NCBI GenBank assembly: GCA_013815405.1 | Contig: JACDGF010000183.1 | Span: 1 to 5,215 of the forward strand | Reading direction: 5' to 3' | DNA length: 5,215 nucleotides | Source of the DNA: Caulobacteraceae bacterium | GTDB lineage: Bacteria; Pseudomonadota; Alphaproteobacteria; Caulobacterales; Caulobacteraceae | Notes under the pieces: model-generated | What the model saw: the letters and a program-made list of their open reading frames with translations, nothing else | Database searches by the model: none | What the model was told of the DNA's origin: nothing | Translations under genes and position numbers: made by a program | Shown here: one piece after another, positions 1 through 5,215 of the stretch | Layout: each line of letters opens with the position of its first letter | Numbering within the stretch: the first letter of the stretch is position 1

Positions 1-1184
1 CGGGCCGGGTCGACCCGGCCAATGCCCTGGTCCCGTTCGGACGTTTCGATACCGTGCACTTCGCGCGCCTCCTGGTGCTCGAGGACGAAACGCTGGGCGA
101 CCTCGAGGCCTACGGCGCAGCCTTCGACGCTCCGGTCTATCTGCTGTTCCTGGGTGACTGCGACGGGCCGGCGGAAACGATGCTGGACGCCCTGGCGCGG
201 GAGGCGGAAGCGGGCCTTCGGCGGATCTTCGCCCATTGCCAAGGCTTCTCGCCAGGCGCGGACCTTCGGCGATGGATGGACGCCCATGCCGTGCGCCCGG
301 CCACCGCCTATGTGAACTGGATCGGCCGCACCGTGCGTCAGGTGCGCGAGGAGGCGGCCCTGCACGACACCCTGTCGGCGCGGCGGGAGCCTGGGGCGGC
401 GGGGGAGTCGGCGAGGGCGGCGCGCGAGCGGCTGAAGGCGGCGGTCCTGGCGGAGAGCCCGGCGCCCACCCCCTTGCCCGCCACGCCGCTTCGCTGGAGG
501 CTCGCCGATGCGGCGGACGCCGTGGGCGGCGTGCTGGTGCTGCTCATCGCGGCGCCGCTATTGGCGGTCTATGCGCCGGTCTTCTTGGCCATCCTGCGTT
601 CCCGGGAAACGCGCGACCCGGTGATCGCCCCGCCGGCGGACCTCGCCAAGATGCGCGCCATCGGCGCGGCCGACGACCACGACGTCAGCAACGCCTTCAG
701 CGCGGTGGGCAGCCTCAAGCCCGGGTGGTTTCGCCTCTCGACGGTGAGCTTCATCCTGTGGTTCCTGAACTGGGCCAACCGCCACATCTTCCGGCGCGGA
801 CGCCTGGCGCGGGTCGGCACCATCCATTTCGCCCGCTGGGTGTTCCTCGACGGCAAGCGGCGGATGGTCTTCGCCAGCAACTACGACGGCGCCCTGGACA
901 GCTATATGGACGACTTCATCAACAAGGCCGGCTATGGGCTCAATCTGGTGTTCAGCAACGGCGCCGGCTATCCGCGCACCCGGTTCCTGGTCCTGGACGG
1001 GGCGCAGGACGAGCAGGCCTTCAAGTTCTTCCTCCGCCGTCATCAACTGCCCACCGACGTCTGGTACAAGGCCTATCCGGGCCTCACCGCCTTCGACCTC
1101 GCCCGCAACGCCGAGATCCGGCGGGGATTCGAGCGCCGGTCCATGACCGACGGCGAGGCCGCCCGCTGGCTGGCGCTTATCTAG
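1..1184 (+). CDS. Duplicated-domain membrane-anchored protein encoded beside DyP peroxidase (5' partial)
   Basis: No named family is recognised with confidence, but the protein resembles uncharacterised proteins often found beside DyP-type peroxidases. The frame is open from base 3. The residues before the GTG at 54 (VPFGRFDT, leading into VHFAR) look like conserved family sequence, so the true start is probably outside the window and GTG 54 is internal. Numbering from that GTG (376 residues), domain 1 is about residues 1-107. A hydrophobic stretch at about 157-181 is a likely membrane segment, and a second aromatic, amphipathic stretch lies near 225-240. Domain 2 is about 252-360. The two domains repeat each other: VHFARLLVL against IHFARWVFL, GDCDG against SNYDG, LRRIFAHCQGF against LNLVFSNGAGY, and AYVNW against VWYKAYPGL. 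The DyP gene follows 10 bp after the stop, which indicates an operon. Biochemical role unknown; a partner of the peroxidase is inference. Confidence 0.8.
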   Translation, partial: GRVDPANALVPFGRFDTVHFARLLVLEDETLGDLEAYGAAFDAPVYLLFLGDCDGPAETMLDALAREAEAGLRRIFAHCQGFSPGADLRRWMDAHAVRPATAYVNWIGRTVRQVREEAALHDTLSARREPGAAGESARAARERLKAAVLAESPAPTPLPATPLRWRLADAADAVGGVLVLLIAAPLLAVYAPVFLAILRSRETRDPVIAPPADLAKMRAIGAADDHDVSNAFSAVGSLKPGWFRLSTVSFILWFLNWANRHIFRRGRLARVGTIHFARWVFLDGKRRMVFASNYDGALDSYMDDFINKAGYGLNLVFSNGAGYPRTRFLVLDGAQDEQAFKFFLRRHQLPTDVWYKAYPGLTAFDLARNAEIRRGFERRSMTDGEAARWLALI

Positions 1185-1194
1185 AGCCCGCGGC

Positions 1195-2784
1195 ATGCCC
1201 CCGCCCGTCACTGAACTCGACGACATCCAGGCCCTGCTCAAGGGCGGCTTCGGCGACCTGACCGAGGCGGTGTTCCTGCTGCTGACGATCACCGATCCAG
1301 ACGGCGCCAGGGCCTGGCTGGCGGGCGCGCGGGTCACCAGCGTGGCGGATATGCGCGAACACCTGACCTCGGCGATGCAGGTCGCCGTCACCGCCGCCGG
1401 TCTCGCGGCGCTTGGGCTGGACGCGGCGGCCCTGGCCGGCTTCTCGGCCGAATTCGTTACCGGCATGAGTGGGGACGAGGCGCGAGCCCGGCGCCTGGGG
1501 GATGTGGGCGCCAACGCGCCGGCGGGTTGGGACTGGGGCGGCGCCCGGGGCGATCCCCATCTGCTGGTCATGCTCTACGCGGCGCCGGGGGACCTGGGCG
1601 CGTTGCGCGACAAAGTAGAGACGGCGGACTTCCGGTCGGCGTTCACCGTCCTCGCCCTTCCCACCATCGACATGAAGGGGCGCGAGCCGTTCGGTTTCGT
1701 GGACGGGGTGAGCCAGTCGGTGCTCGACTGGGCAGGCGCGCGGACGCCCGGAACGGCGGCGGACTGCGATTACGGCAATCTGATCGCGGCCGGGGAGTTC
1801 CTGCTGGGCTATCCCAACGAATACGGCCGCCTGACGAGGCGGCCCCTGCTGGAGCCGGCCCACGACCCGGGGAACATCCTACCCGCCGCCGCCGATGACC
1901 CGACCCGCCGCGACCTGGGCCGCAACGGCTCCTACCTGGTGCTGCGCCAATTGAGCCAGGATGTGCGCGGGTTCTGGCGGTGGGTGCGATCCCAAGAACC
2001 GCGGGGCTCCGCCGACGCTCTGGCCGAAGCCATGGTCGGCCGCGGGCTCTCCGGCGAGGCGCTGATCGCGACCGGGGGCCGCGCGCTCCGCGGCGTCGGT
2101 CCGAAGGCGGATGATCTGAGGCTCAACGGATTCACCTACGACGGCGACCCGCGAGGCCTCGCCTGCCCGTTCGGCGGCCACGTCCGCCGAGCCAACCCGC
2201 GCACCGGCGACATGCCAGGCGGGGTGGGCAATTGGCTCACCCGGCAGTTGCGCCGGCTGGGCCTTGACCGCCAGGACCCTCGCGCCGACGTGGTCGCCGC
2301 CAGCCGCTTCCACCGCATCCTGCGCCGGGGCCGTGAATACGGCCGTTTCATCGAGCCGGCCCAAGCCGCCGATCCGGCCGCGGACGACCCGGCCGGCGGC
2401 CTCCACTTCATCTGCCTGGCCGCCAACATCGCCCGCCAGTTCGAATTCATCCAGGGCGCATGGCTGATGAGCGCAAAATTCGGCGGCTTGACCGGCGAAC
2501 AGGACCCCCTGCTGGGAAACCGCCTTCCATTTCCCCCCGGCGTCGCCACCGACGGCTTCTCGATTCCCCAGGCCGCCGGCGCGGCGCGGAAGGTTGCTCC
2601 GCTGCCCCAGTTCGTCACCGTGAGAGGCGACGCCTATTTCTTCCTGCCGGGGCTGCGGGCGCTGCGGTTCATCGCGAGGGGCGCCATTTCCGGCGAGCGG
2701 GACTCGACGCGATTAACCCAGGATGGCGAGACGACACATTGGCAAGTGTCGTCACTCGCCGCTGGCGGCGACGTGCTTCTCTAG
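1195..2784 (+). CDS. DyP-type haem peroxidase
   Basis: This is a complete 529-residue dye-decolourising peroxidase, a haem enzyme that uses hydrogen peroxide to oxidise a second substrate. Family signatures are clear. The GXXDG motif is GFVDG at 167-171, with D170 the distal acid. The proximal haem-ligand motif reads CPFGGHVRRANPR at 324-336, with H329 the ligand. HRILRRGREYG at 373-383 carries the probable distal arginine (R377 or R378). Other family blocks are GEFLLGYPNEYG (200-211), NGSYLVLRQL (244-253), GLHFICLAANI (402-412) and YFFLPG near the end. The length fits the long C/D-type (advanced) DyPs rather than the short B type. No Tat or Sec signal and no recognisable C-terminal encapsulin-loading peptide are visible, so it is probably cytoplasmic. 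ATG 1195 gives the expected family N-terminus. Only a weak AGAG-like ribosome site precedes it, so coupling to the upstream gene is likely. The last 33 bp overlap brnA tail to tail. Confidence 0.96.
   Translation: MPPPVTELDDIQALLKGGFGDLTEAVFLLLTITDPDGARAWLAGARVTSVADMREHLTSAMQVAVTAAGLAALGLDAAALAGFSAEFVTGMSGDEARARRLGDVGANAPAGWDWGGARGDPHLLVMLYAAPGDLGALRDKVETADFRSAFTVLALPTIDMKGREPFGFVDGVSQSVLDWAGARTPGTAADCDYGNLIAAGEFLLGYPNEYGRLTRRPLLEPAHDPGNILPAAADDPTRRDLGRNGSYLVLRQLSQDVRGFWRWVRSQEPRGSADALAEAMVGRGLSGEALIATGGRALRGVGPKADDLRLNGFTYDGDPRGLACPFGGHVRRANPRTGDMPGGVGNWLTRQLRRLGLDRQDPRADVVAASRFHRILRRGREYGRFIEPAQAADPAADDPAGGLHFICLAANIARQFEFIQGAWLMSAKFGGLTGEQDPLLGNRLPFPPGVATDGFSIPQAAGAARKVAPLPQFVTVRGDAYFFLPGLRALRFIARGAISGERDSTRLTQDGETTHWQVSSLAAGGDVLL
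2725..2760. repeat. Imperfect inverted repeat at the DyP/brnA junction
   Basis: GGCGAGACGACAC at 2725-2737 is followed by an 8-base spacer (2738-2745). Its complement follows at 2746-2760, interrupted by a 2-base bulge at 2753-2754. The inner 8 bp (2730-2737 with 2746-2753) pair perfectly without the bulge. The hairpin lies inside the 3' coding end of the peroxidase gene and spans the brnA stop codon (2752-2754). Neither strand has a T-run after it, so it is not a classical intrinsic terminator. It may still slow or process convergent transcripts or protect 3' ends; that role is inference. Confidence 0.5.
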
Positions 2785-3048
2785 AATCTCGCTGATCCGC
2801 GACTGCCATCCCGGCCCGCTCTGTCGAAAGTGTTCGAGCACGCTGGGCGAAAGCCGAAGGGAGACCGCCTTGCGTCGCGCGGATACGTCGAGACGCGGAC
2901 GCCCGCGGCGGGCCATGGTGTCGGTCGCCGCGCGCACGAGCCTCTCCCCGTCCCGCACCTCACCGTGCTCGAAGAAATGATCGTCGAGTTCGGGCGCCTC
3001 ATCGGGATCGACCCAGCCGGGGCCCGTATCTTGCCTGTTCTCGCTCAT
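2752..3048 (-). CDS. brnA: BrnA-family antitoxin (ribbon-helix-helix)
   Basis: This is a 98-residue antitoxin that neutralises the BrnT ribonuclease and, in the studied Brucella system, represses its own operon. The N-terminal half (1-45) is acidic and probably contacts the basic toxin. The C-terminal half is the DNA-binding part. RRGRPRL at 47-53 leads into a beta strand, KAVSLRLS (60-67), then two helices, PSVLEHFRQSGPGWQSRISE, ending in LEKHV (89-93). The GRP-x-L start and the FRxxGPGWQxRI core are typical of BrnA. ATG 3048 is preceded by an AGGAA ribosome site about five bases upstream, which fixes the start. The first 50 bp of the gene overlap the end of brnT in another frame, so the two are probably translationally coupled. 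The 3' end runs 33 bp into the convergent peroxidase gene. Confidence 0.92.
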   Translation of the reverse strand: MSENRQDTGPGWVDPDEAPELDDHFFEHGEVRDGERLVRAATDTMARRGRPRLDVSARRKAVSLRLSPSVLEHFRQSGPGWQSRISEILEKHVAASGE

Positions 3049-3280
3049 TGGCTTTCCTCATTGAAATAATCCGCCGCCTTCCGCCGCGCTCGGACCACAC
3101 CACCACGACCATCCGTTCCTGAAGCAGCCCCGCGGTGATCAATCGCTCTTCACCATAATCGGCGCGGTCGTCAGCCATCGTGATGGTCGGACCGTCGAAC
3201 ACGGCGCCCGCATCTGAAAAATCGAGTCCTCTGTGTTTCAACGTCGCGGCGCGCTTGGCCGAGTCGAACTCAATCTCCAC
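2999..3280 (-). CDS. brnT: BrnT-family ribonuclease toxin
   Basis: This is a 93-residue type II toxin; the family is known for RNase activity that halts translation and growth. The family pattern is present along its length: MEIEFDSAKRAATLKHRGLDF at the start (FD-x-x-K, then a KH pair at 15-16), AGAVFDGP (24-31), DYGEERLITAG (41-51), VVVVWSERG (58-66) and RRRIISMRKANEREQARY (68-85), including the basic and acidic residues expected at the active site. The length is normal and no inactivating change is visible. The start is GTG at 3280, chosen because it gives the usual BrnT N-terminus. No Shine-Dalgarno sequence is evident before it. Toxin first and antitoxin second is the standard BrnT-BrnA order. 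The region just upstream holds a candidate promoter and a palindrome. Confidence 0.94.
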   Translation of the reverse strand: MEIEFDSAKRAATLKHRGLDFSDAGAVFDGPTITMADDRADYGEERLITAGLLQERMVVVVWSERGGRRRIISMRKANEREQARYGPRLGRSR

Positions 3281-3286
3281 AAGTTA

Positions 3287-3315
3287 GATGTATATACGAA
3301 AAATGGCCGGGTCAA
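3287..3315 (-). promoter_or_regulatory. Candidate brnTA promoter with palindromic operator
   Basis: On the minus strand a TTGACC hexamer (3310-3315) resembles a -35 box. It is followed 15 bp later by TATACA (3289-3294), a possible -10. The -10 overlaps GTATATAC (3290-3297), a perfect 8-bp palindrome suited to a ribbon-helix-helix dimer such as BrnA. The 15-bp spacer is shorter than ideal, and no start site is known. The -10 ends only about 8 bases before the brnT GTG, so the transcript would have almost no leader. Confidence 0.4.
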
Positions 3316-3356
3316 TGTCATAAGCGCCGATCGACAGGCGATCTTAGTGTTGATCT

Positions 3357-4379
3357 CTATCCCGCCGGTCCCGTGTCGCGGCCGGAGTATCGGGCGCTGC
3401 CTTGATAGATCACGCGGCGGGCGCGCTGGATTTCGCCCAGCGGGCGGTGTTCGGCGATGGCGTGCCAGGGGTTGAAGGAAAGGCCGTCGACCAAACGCTC
3501 ATCGCGCCTGGCCTCGGCGGAGCCCAGATCGCGGCGGGCGATGGTCAGCTCCGCCAGCTTGACGAACGGCGCGTCCGCCGGCTTCCACCCATAGGCGCCC
3601 TCGATCGGGGTCTTCACCGGATCGACTTGGAATTGGGCCAGAAAGTCCCAACCAAGGTCGCCCGCGGCCAGCCGCGCCCGCAGGTCGTCGCGCAGATAGT
3701 TGCGCCAAGAAGCGCCGGGCGTTCCCCTCACGGCCGATCGCCGCTGGCGCGACCGCCACATGAACTTCGCGGCGTGCGGGCCGATCGCGATCGGCGTCGC
3801 GCCGTGGAAGTCCTCGGTGGCGACACTCCGCAGGAACAGGCGCCGCGCCGACCAGCCCAGGGTCCACAGCATGACCCGCAGGCCATGGGCGAGGCCCAGG
3901 CCGCCGATCAGTTTCAGCGGGGCGGTGAAGACATTGGCCGAGGAGGTCGAGATGATCATCAGCTGCCGGGCGTCGTCCGCCGGGAGATAGGGCTGGTTCA
4001 GCGCCAGGAAATCCTGGACGCCCGCGGGGTCCTCGCCGGGGAGGAGGCTGGCGCCCGGGACGTCGCGCAGCTTGACGGAACACCCCAGAAGATCGGGGAA
4101 CCAGTCGGGCATGCCGACGCTGAAGCCGTTCGAGAGCCGCACCCAGGCCTGGAAGGTGTGCGGGGCCGCGAACACCCCGTGTTTCGCCCGCTCCGGTATA
4201 TCGTCCACCACCCGGAACTGGGCGCTAAGGCCCGCGTGCGACTTGACGTGGAAGTTGCGGCGGCGCTGGCCGTCGCCGCTCCGGGCGAAACCTTCCTGGT
4301 AACGATTGATCTCCTCGGCGAAGGCGCGGAACCGGTCGGCCTCGCCTTCCGTGATCGTCTCTCGCCCGTTGTCGCTCAT
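3357..4379 (-). CDS. Catalase-like haem protein (minimal catalase / y4iL-type)
   Basis: This is a 340-residue protein of the catalase superfamily, much shorter than a classical catalase of about 480 or more. RRNFHVKSHAG at 39-50 matches the catalase distal-histidine block, making H44 the catalytic residue. LLGCSVKLRD (97-106) and DFLALNQPYLP (123-133) follow in the family order, and N128 may be the distal asparagine. The end, LSFNPWHAIAEHRPLG and RARRVIY, is the hallmark of the short bacterial group. R321 and Y325 form an RxxxY pair likely to supply the proximal tyrosine. No signal peptide is seen. Start ATG 4379 overlaps the GMC stop as ATGA, with AAGG and AAAGAG purines just upstream; the open frame continuing further upstream is a shadow of the GMC gene. 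Activity could be catalase, peroxidase or fatty-acid hydroperoxide chemistry, as in allene-oxide-synthase relatives; the sequence alone does not decide. Confidence 0.9.
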   Translation of the reverse strand: MSDNGRETITEGEADRFRAFAEEINRYQEGFARSGDGQRRRNFHVKSHAGLSAQFRVVDDIPERAKHGVFAAPHTFQAWVRLSNGFSVGMPDWFPDLLGCSVKLRDVPGASLLPGEDPAGVQDFLALNQPYLPADDARQLMIISTSSANVFTAPLKLIGGLGLAHGLRVMLWTLGWSARRLFLRSVATEDFHGATPIAIGPHAAKFMWRSRQRRSAVRGTPGASWRNYLRDDLRARLAAGDLGWDFLAQFQVDPVKTPIEGAYGWKPADAPFVKLAELTIARRDLGSAEARRDERLVDGLSFNPWHAIAEHRPLGEIQRARRVIYQGSARYSGRDTGPAG

Positions 4380-5215
4380 CTCTTTGCCTTGCCCCCGCGT
4401 GCGTCCCGCGCGACTGCCTCGGCCGCCTTTTCGCCGATCATGTAGATCGCCCCGGCGATGAAGAAGCCGGGGATGCGGGGGAAGACGCAGGCGTCGACGA
4501 CCCTCAGGCCCCGGACGCCGTACACGGTGAAATCGGAGGCGAGCACGCCGCCGGCGTCCCGGGGGCCGATCGCCGCCGTGCCGCAGGCGTGATGGCCCCA
4601 GGCGTTGTCGCGGACGAAGGACGCCAGATCCGCGTCGCTCTCCACCTCGGGGCCTGGAAGCACTTCGGCCGCCACGCAGCCGCGTTCCTTCAAGCCGCGG
4701 GTCATGGTCCGGGCCAGGCGGACGGCGCCGACCACGGCCGCCAGATCCTCGCCGCCCGGATCGGTGGCAGGGTCGAAGTAGTTGAAGTCGATCTTTGGCG
4801 GGTCGCGCGGATCGGCGGACTTCAAGGTGACGATGCCGGTGCGATTGAGGGTGTGGGCCTTGAGCACCGCCCAGGTCAGGTAGTCGTGGTGCTCGGCGAT
4901 CTGGCGGGAGTAGCCGGGAAAATAGCCCTCGAACCGGGCGAGAAGGGCCATCAGGAAGAGGTCCGGCGCCCGCTTGGCGCCGGCCGAGCGGCGGGTGAGC
5001 CCCACCGCCGCGCCGTTGGAGACATACATGCCCCGCCCCGTCCGCCACTGGCGCCAGAGGGGGTCGTCCACCTCGAAGCGCGCGCCCTGAAGCACCCGCC
5101 AATTCCGGGACATGCGGTTGACCACGCCGACCTCATAACGGTCCTGCAGATTGCGCCCGACGCCCGGAAGGTCGACCCGCGGCGCGACGCCATGGGCGGC
5201 CAGCGCCGCCGCGGC
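4376..5215 (-). CDS. GMC-family FAD oxidoreductase, C-terminal part (5' end outside window)
   Basis: The frame is open to the right edge. It gives the last 279 residues of a glucose-methanol-choline oxidoreductase, an FAD enzyme that oxidises alcohols or related groups; the FAD-binding N-terminus lies outside. LPGVGRNLQDRYEVG (fragment residues 16-30) is the conserved GMC block that precedes the substrate domain. ATG 5125, lying after it, is therefore internal. The C-terminal domain shows WGHHACGTAAIG (codons around 4568-4600), whose second histidine (4589-4591) is the catalytic base. YGVRGLRVVDACVFPRIPG and MIGEKAAEAVA follow. The usual second catalytic Asn/His, eight residues before the I of MIGEK, is a Phe here (4460-4462). 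The stop overlaps the catalase-like start as ATGA, so the two are co-translated. If it is an oxidase, its hydrogen peroxide would feed the next gene product; the substrate is unknown. Confidence 0.95.
   Translation of the reverse strand, partial: AAAALAAHGVAPRVDLPGVGRNLQDRYEVGVVNRMSRNWRVLQGARFEVDDPLWRQWRTGRGMYVSNGAAVGLTRRSAGAKRAPDLFLMALLARFEGYFPGYSRQIAEHHDYLTWAVLKAHTLNRTGIVTLKSADPRDPPKIDFNYFDPATDPGGEDLAAVVGAVRLARTMTRGLKERGCVAAEVLPGPEVESDADLASFVRDNAWGHHACGTAAIGPRDAGGVLASDFTVYGVRGLRVVDACVFPRIPGFFIAGAIYMIGEKAAEAVARDARGGKAKR

Noticed and set aside
54..56. GTG as the true start of the first gene.
   Set aside because: The frame is open to the window edge, and the residues before it (VPFGRFDT) mirror the sequence preceding the second domain copy, so the start is probably upstream.
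236..1261. Plus-strand open frame of 341 codons in another frame of the first gene.
   Set aside because: Low-complexity Gly/Arg/Pro/Ala translation, while the overlapping frame shows conserved duplicated domains.
558..1571. Long minus-strand open frame (337 codons) across the first gene and the start of the peroxidase gene.
   Set aside because: It spans two well-supported plus-strand genes. Its translation is Arg/Ala/Pro/Gly-rich with no family features, as expected of a shadow in high-GC DNA.
3329..3343. GATCG-ACAGG-CGATC hairpin as a terminator for the catalase-like operon.
   Set aside because: Only five base pairs and no T-run on the minus strand; too weak to call.
3402..4445. Plus-strand open frame of 347 codons opposite the catalase-like gene.
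   Set aside because: The opposite strand encodes a recognisable catalase-family protein, and this frame has no recognisable domain.
4380..5102. N-terminal extension of the catalase-like gene up to about 5102.
   Set aside because: This stretch is a shadow of the GMC gene. The ATGA overlap at 4376-4379 and the family N-terminus support ATG 4379.
1..5215. CRISPR array, tRNA/rRNA, transposase or attachment site.
   Set aside because: No spaced direct repeats, cloverleaf-like structure or transposase/integrase motifs were seen, and no target duplication was evident around brnTA.

Overview
The window is uniformly high in G+C and tightly packed. Third positions are G/C-rich in every frame, and the protein families resemble those of an alphaproteobacterium. 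A Caulobacter/Phenylobacterium-like relative is my guess from composition and style, not a proven assignment.

Layout: two plus-strand genes run rightward from the left edge. The first (1-1184, 5' end cut off by the window) is a membrane-anchored protein built from two copies of the same domain. The second (1195-2784) is a DyP-type haem peroxidase. Two minus-strand genes run leftward from the right edge: a GMC-family FAD oxidoreductase (4376-5215, N-terminus outside the window) and a catalase-like haem protein (3357-4379), joined by an ATGA stop/start overlap. Between these two convergent units sits a complete type II toxin-antitoxin pair of the BrnT/BrnA family (brnT 2999-3280, brnA 2752-3048, minus strand). 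The brnA 3' end overlaps the 3' end of the peroxidase gene by 33 bp. The only clear non-coding stretch is 3281-3356 (76 bp). It is AT-richer than the rest and carries a candidate brnTA promoter/operator.

How the genes may work together: GMC oxidases can make hydrogen peroxide, catalase-like haem proteins consume peroxide or rearrange lipid peroxides, and DyP peroxidases use peroxide to oxidise a second substrate. Three such enzymes in 5 kb suggest a peroxide-centred oxidative pathway, possibly on a lipophilic substrate handled near the membrane by the duplicated-domain protein. That functional link is inference. The toxin-antitoxin pair looks like a passenger inserted between the two units.

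The items most worth a second look are the internal duplication in the first protein, the missing second catalytic residue in the GMC enzyme, the minimal catalase with an RxxxY haem-ligand motif, the brnTA/peroxidase tail overlap with an inverted repeat, and a possible leaderless brnT transcript.
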